This document shows positions 22,022-33,879 of a stretch of 64,000 nt of DNA, piece by piece. The notes beneath the pieces are model-generated. The model saw only the letters and a list, made by a program, of their open reading frames with translations. It made no database searches and was not told the origin of the DNA. Position 1 is the first letter of the stretch. The number at the start of each line of letters is the position of its first letter. The stretch comes from Tiliqua scincoides (lineage: Eukaryota > Chordata > Lepidosauria > Squamata > Scincidae), in the NCBI RefSeq assembly GCF_035046505.1, contig NC_089823.1:225206604-225270603 (forward strand). The letters are read 5' to 3'. Both the position numbers and the translations under genes were made by a program.

Positions 22022-22068
22022 TCTTAAAAGATCATTTTCATTCATTTTTCTCCCTTTCTTCTTAAACT

Positions 22069-22073
<5 letters not shown>

Positions 22074-22136
<63 letters not shown>
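22074..22136. repeat. Compound (TG)n(AG)n microsatellite
   Basis: About 32 bp of TG repeats followed directly by about 31 bp of AG repeats, in SKIL intron 2. Confidence 0.97.
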
Positions 22137-22139
<3 letters not shown>

Positions 22140-24124
22140 ACTTGTGCATCAGCAACAACCAGAGGCAGCAGTAGGCAAATCATTATGCATATTAAACTCC
22201 TTGTTTCTGATACTCTTTCTAGCTCCTCTCTTCCTCAGTGGAGGAAGAGAGCCAATTACATCTGAATATGAATGGAAGGCAAGTTCCTTCCTTCTTTTGC
22301 ACAGATGGATCACCTTTGATGTGTTGATCTGGGAAGAGCCTTCATGTTGGTGCCCACCTCTTGGCTCCTGTGATGGCACACCAAATGGTGCCTCCCATAC
22401 GCTGTGTGCCAGCCTCTGTTACTCCAATACTCTAGCTGGCTCCCCCACACATCTGTTTTGTCCCCCTTTTCCTTTTGCAATCCAGGGAGTGGGAGGAGAA
22501 CTATAGGAGGTTATCAGGTAGACAGAAGTGGGCACCCCTGCCAGTCTGCTGCTTAAAGTGACCTGCTACAGTTGACCTCATGGATGGGCTGGCTGATCCC
22601 GCTAGTGTCCCCATTCTTTTCTTAGATCTGTCCCTAATGTCTGGACCAAAATCTGTAGAGACTGCTGCCATTGTGAGAAAAAGCCAGGTAAAGAGAAACC
22701 ACCCTCAAAAGCCTTTCTTCCAGTTATGTGAACTATACTCCCCAAAGCTATACTGTAGCATGTAGACCAGGGTGTAGGAGGATGAGGGCAAGACTCTGAA
22801 TTCAACCAAAGCTATCTTCCACTTTGCATTTTTAATAAACTCCTTTTTGTGTTTTAACTTTTTATCTGTGTGGTTGGTTATCCACACACCTGCCTAGTGG
22901 ATAATGCAAAAAAGAAAGAATGAAACCAGGCAGGATTGGGAAATAGCTTTGGCAGTGCCCAGATGCAACATTATAAACAGGTAGGTACAGGCATATTGAA
23001 AAACCAAAGAATGCCCTAACATGTCTAACTTTCACTGTTCCCTCTGTGGAACTCTCTCAGTTTGAAGAGCCCATTGCATCTCTCTGCTCCCAAGGATGCA
23101 GGTGTTAGCTTAATCATACAAGCTGCAACACACTTGACCATCCTTGGACTTGAACATAAGATATCTAGGGTAGTTGATATCACTGGTCCATATGATTGGG
23201 TACTTTACAAGTGCCTGGACATCCCTACCTGTCTTCTGTCCTGGTAGGCTGGACTTGGAGGCCCAGTCAGTTGATGCTTGTCAGTCCCAATAGGTTAGCT
23301 AGCAAGGGGTATTGTCTTTGCTGAACCCAGATAACCTCTGAAGAACCTATCTGCTTGGCCATGCAGTCTTTCTGCAATGGCGCTGAATTCAAAGCGTCTC
23401 AGGGAAGCCTCAGTTCTATAGAACCATATGCTGCTGTTTTCTCAAGTGAAATGGGGAGGGGGAGGGCTGGCAGCAAAGGAGCTCAATAACCACTGGTCTT
23501 AGATGAATTTCTCCTCATCCGTAAAAATGCAAGGCAATGGATTACTCTCAGGATTATGCAAGTTTAGATAAGAATCATTAGCCTCAAAATGATTGCTCTA
23601 GCCCTACCAAGTTGTCTCTGCAGAGCAAGCTGCATAGGAACTGTGAATACTTGCCATGTAATATGTCCTCTTTTTGTCCTGTCTCCAGAGTTCCACCTTC
23701 TTTTCCAACAATTCAGAGAGGACCTAGAAATAGAATGTAAAATACTCATTAAAGCTTTTATAAAGAAAATATATGCACGAAAATAGGAGCATCCCCATTA
23801 TACATGCAGAATTTGCAGACACAGTCTGCTGCTTCAGCAGTGCTTCTAACACTTCTGAGATGTGAAAAGCAAAGTAGCAAAAAGTAGCTCAGATGCATAG
23901 ATTCTGTGCATCTTCACATTTTGAAGAGCAAGGGAAAAGCAAATTGGGATACTGCTGGCATGTGGGGGGGCGCTAGAGGAATGCCCTTCTAAAACTCTGA
24001 ACTGCTCTTAACTCTGACTTTGGTATGGTGGGGGGGGAGGGAGGGAGGAACAGAAGGTAAAAATAGGAGAATTGCCATGTAAAAGTGAATTCCAGAAGGA
24101 TAGCTGTCCAATGGCAAAAGCAAC

Positions 24125-24205
24125 AAAGAATCCTGTGGCACCTTAACACCTTAAGTTTACTGTAGCATACATTTTTGTGGGCAACAATCTAAGTGTCTCA
24201 AGTTT
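24125..24205 (+). mobile_element. Fragment of a common sauropsid repeat ('GAATCCTGTGGCACCTT')
   Basis: Contains AAAGAATCCTGTGGCACCTT and CATACATTTTTGTGGGCAAC, a spacing seen in a widespread reptile repeat whose class I cannot name with certainty. Only a short diverged piece is present. Confidence 0.45.
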
Positions 24206-24369
24206 CTTTGATGTTTTTTTTAAAAAAAGGCACTGCAGTAGAAAATTTGGGACTGAAACATAATTAAAGATAAAAGGGTGGTAATTGAAACTTGTTTTTG
24301 GACCATTCTGATTGTATGGTTAATTTATATTTAGTATAGCCTACATGTGTCGGAACAATTTTATCTCAT

Positions 24370-24900
24370 CTGGATTTGGGAATATTTTGTTTATTTATAA
24401 ACATGTTCCATTTTTCTGTCCCAAAAGGGGCATACAAAGATACTTGCATCATTTCAAAATTCAAATATAGGAAAAACCAACATAAGCAGCAATTAAAGAA
24501 TAATTGACAGCAATAAAATCACAGTTCAAAAACCAGCAGTTACACTATACACCCTTTTTGTCTCCCTGGTGAAAGCTGGCAGTGTGGGAACCAGGTGCGC
24601 CCCTCAAGGGAAGAGTTCTAGAACCTTGGTGTGACAATGAAAAAGGCTTTCTCTTGAGTCCTTCTGATTGTGGTGGGAAATGCAGGATGGTCTCCACCCA
24701 CAGAATTCAGCTGGCAGGGCAGGATCATATGGTGCAACAGGGTAACATGGTCCCAAAAGCCAACTGCCACTTTATGGACCAGCCAAAGCTCCCAAATGCT
24801 TTTCAAAGACAGTCCCATGTAGAGTGCATTTAAATAATCCAAGCATGATGTCCCCAAGGCATGCATCACTGTAACAGGGATCATAAGAATTTTTCCAGCA
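24370..24900 (-). mobile_element. L2-like LINE fragment, antisense
   Basis: The - strand frame at about 24,618-24,884 contains VMHALGTSCLDYLNALYMGL, the late reverse transcriptase segment of L2-type LINEs. The reversed tail lies near 24,385-24,440. It is old and interrupted. Confidence 0.6.
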
Positions 24901-26636
24901 TGCAGTTTTTCTGTGTTCTGGGTTATTTTCTTGACTCTGTAGTGCTATATCTGAGGTTAGATAGAATTATAGCACACACTCAATGGTGCCTGCAGTTGCA
25001 AAAGTGTATATAGCATTTTGTGATGACATAGCAGTAGCTGGTACTGGCCTGTGCACACGGTCAGAAGGAGCAGTACACACTGTGGAAGGTATGATCTGTG
25101 TTGAGCAGCATAGAATGGGACGAAGGGGTATAACGGGGCAGGGAGCGTGAATGAGGTCCATGAGGGAGCAGGATCGATGGCAGAAGCGCATGCCCCATCC
25201 TATCTATCCCTCTTCCCAGGCCTGATGTGTTGACATGGGGGAATGTGGACTTGCACCAGTGAGTGAGCAAGCAAGCGAGCTGCTGGGTCTTGCCCTGGGA
25301 CGGAGGGGAACAAATGTCTGCTTACCTCAAGAAGACCTCCAGCAGCCAAAATTCGTGCACAGAATGTAGCTGAGCCTGCGCTGGCCCTGCTGCATTGCTG
25401 TGCAGGAATTTGTGCTGGTGTGGGCTCCTAGTTAGGAATGGGAACTAAGGTGTGGTGCCATGTAGGTTTGGGTGGAGAAGTTTGCAAGCAGATGTTTTGA
25501 TCCCTGCTGGCTCCTCTGAATCAACGTTTCCTGCAAAATCTCAGTGAAAAATGCTTTCTGATAAGAACATTAGACTTTCTGTTCTCAGCTATTCTTTCAT
25601 GAGCATTTTTCTGCTGAGGAAGAAAAGGTTTCTTGGTGTCATCCCTTGGTTTGCCTTTTATCAAGAATTGTCAACATTTTTAATTTCTTTCTCTGCAATC
25701 ATCCTATTTCTTTAAAAAAATTGAAGTTGAGATTCTTAAGTTTCTTTTAAAGATATTGTATTTGAGATTACAATTAAAAGCTGTGTAACCACATCAGTCT
25801 TACAAATTTTCAACTCCCTACCTATAGAACAATGCTATACCTTCATGCCAGCTGTATGTGTTGTGAAATTACTCTCTTGGATGTGGTATATCATGTGTCA
25901 TTGTTAATGCAGCATATAAATGAATCAAATTTCTGAAACATAGACCTGGACTGAAACACATAAGGTTACTTCTGGTCACTCATGAGAGGTTTTTCAGCCT
26001 CTCCCTTCTCACCACACACCCATCTTGAGAACCTTGCTAGAACTGAAGCCTATGTAGCATGAGGGTTTTTTCCTAGCTGCTTGTCGTGCACATGTAAAGA
26101 ACTTTGTGTGTATACATGAACTTCTCTGGATTTTAGTTGTAGAATTCATGAATGTAGCAATTATAGCTATACTAAAAGTGGTACTTTTTAATTAACTGTG
26201 GTGATTCTTCTGTCTCTTGGTTTCCAGTTTATTCAGTTTTGTGCCCAAACATGTGTATTTGCTATTTTGTGTTTATTCTTTTAATTGTTACCCTTCCTTT
26301 TCCAAACCTCCTGTGTGTGCACTTACAAACTATATTTAAATTTTATTTTCTCATTTGGATAAAAGATAGCCGCAGTCTGCATATGAGATTAACTAGAGTT
26401 GCAAACAGGAAGTACTTATCAATGATTTTCTTTATGGGGATTTAGTGCCATACATGCAGTGGGAATACTGAACTTGATAATGTGCTGTTTTGTCCCAACA
26501 GTCTGTGTGTGGTTATAGGTTCTGTAACTGATTTAAAGTGAAAATGAGGAGAATTACCCATTTTTAAGAAATCTGCTTATTGTTTTATCCATAATTGGAA
26601 TGAGACAGTATTGAACATGTGGACCTGCCTTGTACT

Positions 26637-26764
26637 AAGTTTGACCATTGGTCCACTTAGCTCAGAATTTTCTGTGCTGACTGGCAGTGCCTGGCAATGG
26701 TTTCAGTCAAGAGACTTTTCCAGAAGATGCCAGGGATCTTTTGCATGCAAAGCATGCACTCTAG
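26637..26764 (-). mobile_element. tRNA-Ala-derived SINE fragment, antisense
   Basis: Contains GATGCCAGGGATCTTTTGCATGC and a segment matching the same SINE at 53.1 kb, whose tRNA-like head is better preserved. It lies about 180 bp upstream of SKIL coding exon 2. Confidence 0.55.
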
Positions 26765-26945
26765 AATTAAGTTACAGTTGGCTTTTAGGTTGATTTATTA
26801 TCTACCCTACTACTCTCTACTCTCCTGTGCAGTTTGATATGAGTGGAGAAAGATTATGTTATAATTCCCTCAGAGTATATTTCTTATAGCTGGAATGTTG
26901 TATAACAAAATAGAGATGCTGATTTTTTTCTTCCTTTCTTTTCAG

Positions 26946-27043
26946 GCAGATTCTCAGTTTAATCTAGAATTCCAACAGTGGTATCCACTTATAAAGCAAG
27001 AAGCAGACACTATTAATCAGTCACATTCATTCATGCATCCCAG
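26946..27043 (+). CDS. SKIL: SKIL coding exon 2
   Basis: 98-nt exon between TTTTCAG and GTAATA, encoding residues 368-399 plus two bases of the next Ser codon. The peptide includes WYPLIKQEAD and QSHSFMHP, matching human WYPVIKQEGD and QTHSFLHP. It links the Smad4-binding domain to the less conserved middle region and includes the lysine segment (IKQE) that looks like a sumoylation consensus. Phase 0 in, phase 2 out. Confidence 0.95.
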
Positions 27044-27215
27044 GTAATAATTTTCTGTCCAGAAATGTGATCATCAAGTGTGCAATTTGCATTTCATTTT
27101 AATGCTTGTAGAGGTTAGTTTAAAAGTGCAGGTGTTCTTTCTTCATTTTTGCATGAGGAAATTGAATTGTCTAGGGCTTGGTAATGCATTATTTAAGAAA
27201 TTGGTTGATCTGGAG

Positions 27216-27376
27216 CAGAGGTTCTTAAACTGGGGTCCATAGATGGGCTTCAGGGGGTTTGTGAACCAGATACCCAAAATTTTGTGTGTGTGCATTTGGG
27301 GGGGGGGATGAGGTTTTCATAGTTTTCAGCAGTTTTTCAAAGGGGTTCATGACCAGGAAAGGATAAGAAACACTTG
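27216..27376 (+). mobile_element. hAT MITE (CAGAGGTTCTTAAAC type)
   Basis: Begins CAGAGGTTCTTAAACTGGGG and ends GATAAGAAACACTTG, inverted termini typical of hAT elements. The interior has the GGGTTTGTGAACC/GGGGTTCATGACC pair. It abuts the next hAT element directly. Confidence 0.65.
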
Positions 27377-27383
27377 CCTAGAG

Positions 27384-27737
27384 CAGTGTTTCTGAATGTT
27401 TGTCCCCGCCCATACCACTTTGCATGGTCCACCTATTGGAAGTGCCACTGGAAGTAACTGGTGCTGATATTAACACCAGTATCTTCCAGTTTGGGAGGCC
27501 AGACAAAATGCAGCAAACATTAGTAAGAGGCTCAGGATGGATGGGAGAGGTTTTTTTGAGTGAGTAAAAAGTGCATGCTGGAGCTCTGCACACCGAGCCA
27601 AGCCGCCTACGGCTGCTTGTCGCTTTGCAGTGCTGGTCTCACTACCAGGCAGCAGGGGTCTGGGGATCCTGTGTGTACTACTGGATACCACCTCAAGTAC
27701 TACCAGTAATACAAGTACCACTGTTTGAGACATGCTG
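27384..27737 (-). mobile_element. hAT MITE, family C, inverted copy
   Basis: Begins CAGTGTTTCTGAATGTTTGT and ends CTGTTTGAGACATGCTG. Flanks GCCTAGAG (27376-27383) and GTCTAGAG (27738-27745) match at 7 of 8. The interior is family C reversed (CATGGTCCACCTATTGGAAG). Confidence 0.8.
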
Positions 27738-28170
27738 GTCTAGAGGTCTACAGTCTAGAGCTGAGTGTTAGGATGTTGGGCCAGCACTTGATCAGGACAT
27801 TTTTGCATTCAGTGGTGTTGCTACTACCACACTTTTGATTGTCAGGAACCAGTCTGTTTCCACAACTTGTTGGTTTTCTTCAAACCTTTTTGGATGCTCT
27901 TGAAAGCCATTAGGCAGCTCCCAGTGCTTCTGAGGCCCTTATGCTTCTGACTTAAATGGTTCTTGATGTCTGGCTCCCTTGGGTCATGTATCTTTAACAT
28001 CCATTTTCCCACTAGCAGAAGTCCCAGAGTCCTGCTCTGTTTAGGATACATAGCCTGAACCTGCCAAGACCTTCATTCTTTCTGTTCTCTGGCCCTGGGA
28101 TACTATATCTAGCTTCCCAAGAAAGACCCAGTTGTTTCCTGCTGGCAGCTGCCAGTCTCATACTCCAAAG

Positions 28171-28489
28171 CAGCAATCACCAAACTTGTGACTGCTATCC
28201 TTGTAAAAAGCGGTCCCTATTTGGAACGGAGCTTATCGTTCTGCCTCTGTGCTGTGTTCATTCCCAGTAGGTTGGACACCAGGATACTGTGGGCAGTCAC
28301 GTCTGTTGCCCAGATCTCAGAAGGCTGCATCAGGACATCCGGGCAGGCATGGCTACCCAGGGCATCCTTGGTACCCAGATCTACTGGGAATGCATGCGGT
28401 GCGGAGGCAAAATGATAAGCTCTGCTCATGGAGTGGAGGGCTTTCTCCAAGCCCCAGATCCTGCCTCAGGCCGGAGTTGGAAAGCACTG
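28171..28489 (+). mobile_element. hAT MITE, family E
   Basis: Begins CAGCAATCACCAAACTTGTG and ends GTTGGAAAGCACTG, flanked by the exact 8-mer CTCCAAAG at 28163-28170 and 28490-28497. The interior has two related tandem parts (GCATCAGGACATCCGGGCAG). No coding capacity is recognised. Confidence 0.85.
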
Positions 28490-29361
28490 CTCCAAAGAAT
28501 CCTGTCCACATCTTCAGGCTGTATAAGCAGAAAAGAATCTCAAATTACTGGACATGCTATTGCCCAGAATACTCCACAGACTCTGTCAATATGAAATCCT
28601 AGTTGAGGCGGATGCGATTAATTTTATCTGCAAAATGTCTCACTACAGAGGGTCATAGAACAGTCCTCTGGGTCACCAGTTGGTCCAGATGTAACAGGCC
28701 TTGCACTACACAGAAGGATTTTGCTGGACTGCGGGCTCAATGGTGGCAGAAGAAAAAATACCTTCACTGCCATCACCATTTCAGTGGATCATTTTGTAGT
28801 TTTTCTCTGACTCAGTTTGGTTCAGAGGCAACTGCTTCCTGATCTCTGCTGAAGATATTGTTGTGAAATAAAAGGAAAAATATCAGCTTCAGCATATATT
28901 CAAAAACAGCGTTAAGAATAAAAATGAACTGCAAGATGTATATTGTGCTAATATAGAGTAATTGCTGGTTGGAGTCACAACTGAAAGTGCCTGCTTTCAA
29001 CCATGTGAATAGTTGAGTAACTTCTCAGTTTACTATAGTCATGTGAGACCTTGCTCTGCTGATGACATGTCTACACAGTGCTGATGCAGCAGTTGAATGA
29101 TCACTTGTGCTGTTCCTCAGCTAATTTCATAAACTGAGCACTTTGCTTCATTACAGAAGCAGTCACAGTATAGCTACCGGACAAACGGATTCCTCCTTCC
29201 CTGCCCATTCCACGTATGCAAAATAGTTTTCAAAATGTATCCATCCTCATCACAATAGTAATTGTGTTCATTATGTGTTTGTGCCCATTACTTAATGAAA
29301 CGTTAATATTGTTGGAACTCTGCATCTTCCCTCTGTGAAATATCAGTAAATATAGCTACAT

Positions 29362-30707
29362 CAGGGGTGCTCACACTTTTTTGGCTGGAGAGCTACTTTG
29401 AAACCCAGCAAGGCCTGGAGATCTACCAGAGTTTTTTTACAATGTTCGCACAATCATAACATATAACATTTATGTGTACAATGTATGTTGGTGTACCTTG
29501 CATAACCGCATGAGCCAATATTGCACAACACAACATAATTAACTATAAACATTTTTATTGTTTATAAATAAACAATATTTTATTGTTTTATAACAATATA
29601 TTTTATTTATTTTACAATAACAATACATTTTATTTATTTTAAACTTGTAATTACTTGTAATTACTTTGTAATGCCTGAGCTTGCCCCAAACCCCCCCCCC
29701 CAGGGCACACCTGAGGACCGTTAGTGGCACACTAGGGTGGTCTAGCCAAGCCATCCTTCTTACTCAGGCTTAAGTGGCTGGGGGGGGGATAGATGAATGA
29801 GGGCCAGGGGAATGGATCTTGAGTGGATGGGACAAGTGGGGGGGGGCACTGTACAGGGAGGGCACAAGTGGGGGGCAGAGTGAGTGGGGCAAGAAGGCAA
29901 GAGGTGAACAGGGACTTTTCCAAGCCAGGACCCCCCCCCCCAATTGAACTTTCCTCCCCAGTGTCTGATTTGGGAGGCCACCACCACCATCTTCCTCATC
30001 CTCACCCCGGTCCAACTTTGTGCCTGAAGTTTGCCACGCGTGCCCACCTCTCTCTGGGTCTCGGCTCCCCCCCAAGGCCGACAGCGCCTCCTGGCCACTG
30101 CCTGAGCAGTGCCGTGCGCCCCCCGGCTCAGCGGCGCATGGATTGCCAGCCTCAGTGACCCAAGCGTGCAGCTCACAATCGCCTCCTGTGACAGCCCCAC
30201 AGGGGGTGGCCGGTGGGGGGAGCCCCTCCCCTCTGGTCCGCTCCTTCCTCCTCCTCGGGCACGCCGCTGCCGGGCTGCGCTCCCTCCTCCCCGGCTGTCC
30301 TCGGCTCTGCAGACTCCCGCGGCTTCCTCCTCTTCCTCCTCCGGCGTCACCTTCTCCGATGCCCCCCAAGGAGGCCCCGCAGCCAGCACGGGGCGGAGGA
30401 GGGAGCCTGCCAGGCGCCCGGAGCTGCCCGGCCAGCCTCGGCCCCGATCCTCCGCCCTGCGGCCAGCGCGATCCTCGTGCGCCTTGAGCAGCCTCGCCTC
30501 GCAGGCTCGGGGGCTCCTGCGAGGGGGCAGAGTTGGGGGGGGAGCCCAGCTGGGTGACTGTGGCTTGCCAGCCCTCTGTGTGTGTGTGTGTGTGCGTGCG
30601 TGCGTGCGTGTGTGTGTGTGTCAGTGCCTACACACAGGGCTCCGCGATCGACTAATTTTGCCTTGGGATCGACCGGTCGATCCCGAAGGACATATTGAGC
30701 ACCCCTG
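29362..30707. mobile_element. 1,346-bp hAT element with GC-rich cargo
   Basis: Perfect 12-bp inverted termini CAGGGGTGCTCA / TGAGCACCCCTG and an exact 8-bp target duplication AGCTACAT (29354-29361, 30708-30715). The left third is AT-rich with TTTATT tandem repeats (29,540-29,645). The interior from about 29,760 to 30,560 is strongly GC- and CpG-rich, followed by a GT microsatellite and a terminal region containing GATCGACCGGTCGATC. Long frames exist on both strands but are low-complexity and match no family I know; no transposase is visible. The unusual cargo looks like a captured host CpG island or first exon. Confidence 0.85.
30577..30621. repeat. (GT)n/(GCGT)n microsatellite
   Basis: About 45 bp of GT repeats interrupted by GCGT units, inside the hAT element at 29.4-30.7 kb. 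Confidence 0.95.
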
Positions 30708-31042
30708 AGCTACATAATTGATAATCGGAATTCAAGTTCTTTTTGAAACTAATAGAATATAGGGTGGTTGAGACTAGCTTTGCTCTAAATCACTCTTCTG
30801 GATTATACTTTGCATGCATCTGATTGTTCAGAGCCCCTCACAATACATTACCTTGATCATCTTTAGTTATAATGTCCCTGCAAGGTAATAGTAGATGAGT
30901 GCATAAAAGTACCTCTGAAGGGCTGCTCCCCACTTTATTGTAACAAACCTACTTTAAATATTGTGCATTGGAAAATTATAAATATTACACATACCAAAGG
31001 CACTGCACCACATAATACTTTCATATGCCCTAATCTCTAGTT

Positions 31043-31269
31043 CAGCCATTTTCAACCACTGTGCCATGGCACACTGGTGTGCCGCGAGTGGTTCACAGAT
31101 GTGCCACAGGAATTTGAGAGAAGGTCATTTATTAGTAGGGCCAGTGGGGATGTGAATTCCCACTGGCAGCATGGTGTGCCTAGTCAGTTGTCAAAAACCT
31201 GGTGGTGTGTCTTGACCATTTTAATGCCTTGTGAGTGTGCCATGAGATGGAAAAGGTTGAAAATCACTG
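31043..31269 (+). mobile_element. hAT MITE, family A
   Basis: 227 bp, beginning CAGCCATTTTCAACCACTGT and ending AAGGTTGAAAATCACTG, with an exact 8-bp duplication CTCTAGTT (31035-31042, 31270-31277). The cleanest family A copy in the window. Confidence 0.92.
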
Positions 31270-31458
31270 CTCTAGTTGGATCTAAAGAGACATACTAAAT
31301 GGCTTTTCCATTGCTTCTTTTCTCAGCTTGTTGACTTCATCTTCTAGAAAATGTAGAAACTGGCTTTCAGATGTATATAGCAGGTCAGAAAACCACTGCT
31401 GTGGCCCTTCCTTTGTAGCGCAATAACTGGACTTGGCTACAAAGAGCAAAATGACTTA

Positions 31459-31637
31459 ATGCCCAATCCTATTCAACTTTCCAGCACCAATGCAGTCATA
31501 CCAATGGGGTGTGCACTGAATCCTGTAGTAGGGAGGAAGTCAAGGAGGCCTGCTTGAGGTATGGGAATGTTTGTTCCCTTACCTTGAGGCTGCATTGTGG
31601 TTGCTCCAGCACCAGAAAGTTGGATAGGATTTGGCTC
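31459..31637. mobile_element. Harbinger-like MITE (GGGCCCAATCCTATCC family)
   Basis: Inverted ends GCCCAATCCTATTCAACTTT and AAGTTGGATAGGATTTGGC, with TTA on both sides. The 3-bp T-N-A duplication suggests the PIF/Harbinger superfamily. The inner part is also partly self-complementary. Confidence 0.7.
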
Positions 31638-31937
31638 TTAGTTGTAGTCTGTGAACTCTTGCACTAGTACTAGTGAAAGACATTGCAGTAGTGAGCCAAT
31701 CTCTATGGCGATTGCATTATAGTAAAAAAAAATGATGAATATGGAAGATATAGGTTGTGACATAAAAATATTTTGAAATGAGCCTTCACAGAGTTTGCAA
31801 TAATGGAAAAACCCCTCTGAGTTCCCTTCTCTTGCACAACATTCCCCCTCTCAGGAACTCTTCTTTGAGAGAATGAGACTTTCTACTAGCAAAAGATCTC
31901 TTTTGGATTCAGTTCATGGTATTTGTAGAAGTATAGG

Positions 31938-32032
31938 GCTTCAATCCTATACATACTAACATGGGAGTAAGTCACGTTGATCTGAATAGGACTTGGTTTT
32001 GACTAAACATGCATAGGAGTGTGCTCTAGGTC
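31938..32032. mobile_element. Palindromic MITE copy
   Basis: Arms TCAATCCTATACATACTAAC and AAACATGCATAGGAGTGTGC around a GTAAGTCACGTTGATC core. Same family as 11.8-12.4 kb. Confidence 0.65.
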
Positions 32033-33540
32033 TGCTGTGTAAGTGGAAACTTAAATGGAAGTTACCGTCTTTAGTTAATTGGAAAAGGAACTGGTTTTGC
32101 TTTGAGTGTCATTACTCTTTTCTTCATCATCTGGCTATTATTGCAATATACTGCTCATGTTAAAATTGTGAGAAACTTTTAAAATGATTACTGTAATATA
32201 GGTTATTTATAAAATTTAAGATGTATATTTGGTACATTTAAGCATTCAAAGTTGTATGCAGCATGTAGCTGAATCCAAATAAATAGTAGAAAAGCAGCTT
32301 TAAAGAAAGCAATACAAAAAATTTAAGATTTCAAAATGTAATGTTTCAAGAGTACAGAGTTGAAAAAAAATGTGATTAGAGAATAGTTTTAGTTTCCAGA
32401 TGTTGCTCTCTGTGTTCATCTTTGCTAGTAAGACATTTGAATCCATTGATAGTATCAAGACTAACTTATGCTTTGTCTTGTTGATTTATGGAGGAGTAGA
32501 CTGAAACAAGAGGTGCAGTGCTTAGCAATTAGGTCTTTCTGCTTTACCATTTTAACTAGATAAGCTGTGAATGAACTGAGAAAAGGTAGTTTTCTCTGCC
32601 CAAAGCCAGAGAACCCACATGGAAGGGGGCCCCAAACTTTGTTTCTTCCCAGTTTCACAAGGAGTTCCAAAATCCAGGGAGTTCCCTCAAAATCAAACAG
32701 CAAAATGTAGGCATTCTGAGAGGGGTAGCAACCTCATGTTGCTGAGCTGAAACCAGGCACATAAAACAGTAAAAAAAGAATAAGTTTATTAAAATGCTGT
32801 AAAGTATCAAAGCATTGAAAGAGAAAATGCTACAATACACACACACACACAAAAAGACATTGTAAAAGGGGGGAGGAGTGGAAAATATGGGAATGGTGCT
32901 GAAATGCAAATGACAAATCAGACAAAACCTGGCATGATGCCTTTGGGTACTTTTCCTACCCTGCTTACTCACTGTGTTCCAAGTTCTTAGTTATTGCACT
33001 TGGTCTTAAGCACATATGTAGTCTTGGTCTTAAGCACACCTGTGAAAACTCCCAACATTCGACCTGGGCAAATACAATAAGTGGGGTGCATGGCTTGCTT
33101 TTTATAACCTAAAGGATTGGCTACTGGGAAGGGGAGTGTCTCTTGAGCCCTAGGATTTTCCACTCCTGGAAATCAGGTGGCTTTCACAATCCAGTAGACC
33201 AGGTCATTGGTTTACTGGTCAAGTTGCTCAAGCAATAAACACCACCACAAGGCATCACAGAAACCTCTGAGGTTACAGAACCAAAACAGTGCAAATATGC
33301 ACAAAACGGGGCATTGGGGATTTTCATCACACCGTGGTTTTCATCATGTTACACTAAATTATGAATATGCACAACTGCTTTAAAGCAGTCTAAAGATGAG
33401 GGAGTTTCCTTTATAAATCTGTTCTTGTGTAACAGAAGCCAAATTAATTCATGTTCCCAGGATTTAAAGCTTATGACATGCTAGTTCATACTTGGTTCTG
33501 TTTCAGTTAGTTGAAATCTTTTTAATTCTGTTGTTTGCAG

Positions 33541-33785
33541 CTACTACTTTTACATGTGTGATAAGGTGGTTGCTCCCAATGTATCTCTTACGTCTTCTGT
33601 ATCACAATGTAAAGAAGGCACAAAAACAGTGGAGAAGATTTCGGAGGCAATTAAGTCTCTTCCCGGGCAGTCAGCAAAACAACACACCAGTAGCAAACGC
33701 AAAAAAACAGTCTATCGGGATACTTCTCTTGACATGAAAGAGAAAGTTGGCCTGCAACTTGGTACTGAAATATGTCCTAGTTCAG
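33541..33785 (+). CDS. SKIL: SKIL coding exon 3
   Basis: 245-nt exon (acceptor GTTGTTTGCAG, donor TTCAG|GTAAG) encoding the end of Ser400, residues 401-481 and one base of the next codon. It starts [18 protein letters not shown], nearly identical to human, then diverges quickly in a Ser/Lys-rich region (about 420-475). In mammals this middle region is where the shorter SnoN2 isoform loses 46 residues by alternative splicing; I cannot tell whether that occurs here. Phase 2 in, phase 1 out. Confidence 0.95.
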
Positions 33786-33879
33786 GTAAGTTGAAATATC
33801 TTGGTCATTTTGTACATCTGCAACAGGGTTCAGCATGAGATTTCACCTAATGTATTTTTCTGCCTTTTGATTCCTATAG
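33786..33879 (+). other. SKIL: SKIL intron 4 (94 bp)
   Basis: A very short intron with donor GTAAGT and acceptor TTTTGATTCCTATAG. It is the only SKIL intron here free of repeats and close to the minimum size for a vertebrate intron. Retention would add a stop soon after the donor. Confidence 0.85.

Larger units (their letters stand above)
18527..26945 (+). other. SKIL: SKIL intron 2 (8.4 kb)
   Basis: GT-AG intron with donor GTAAGT (18,527) and acceptor TTCTTTTCAG (26,945). It holds the GC-rich block at 18.9-19.4 kb, a palindromic MITE, a hAT with a nested LINE fragment (21.3-22.0 kb), a TG/AG microsatellite, an antisense L2-like fragment and a SINE. Stretches 20,060-21,250, 22,140-24,120 and 24,900-26,630 show no recognised feature. 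Confidence 0.85.
27044..33540 (+). other. SKIL: SKIL intron 3 (6.5 kb)
   Basis: Contains at least five hAT insertions, a palindromic MITE, a Harbinger-like MITE and a CA microsatellite (about 32,838-32,850). The stretches 28,500-29,350, 30,720-31,030 and 32,030-33,500 show no other recognised feature. Confidence 0.85.

Noticed and set aside
29760-30708. Long frames of about 200 codons on both strands as genes
   Set aside because: They lie in the GC-rich interior of the hAT element, overlap each other in several frames, are low-complexity and match no family.
32640-33350. Possible LTR or retropseudogene in SKIL intron 3
   Set aside because: No paired terminal repeats, primer site or protein similarity could be found; left as unassigned intron.
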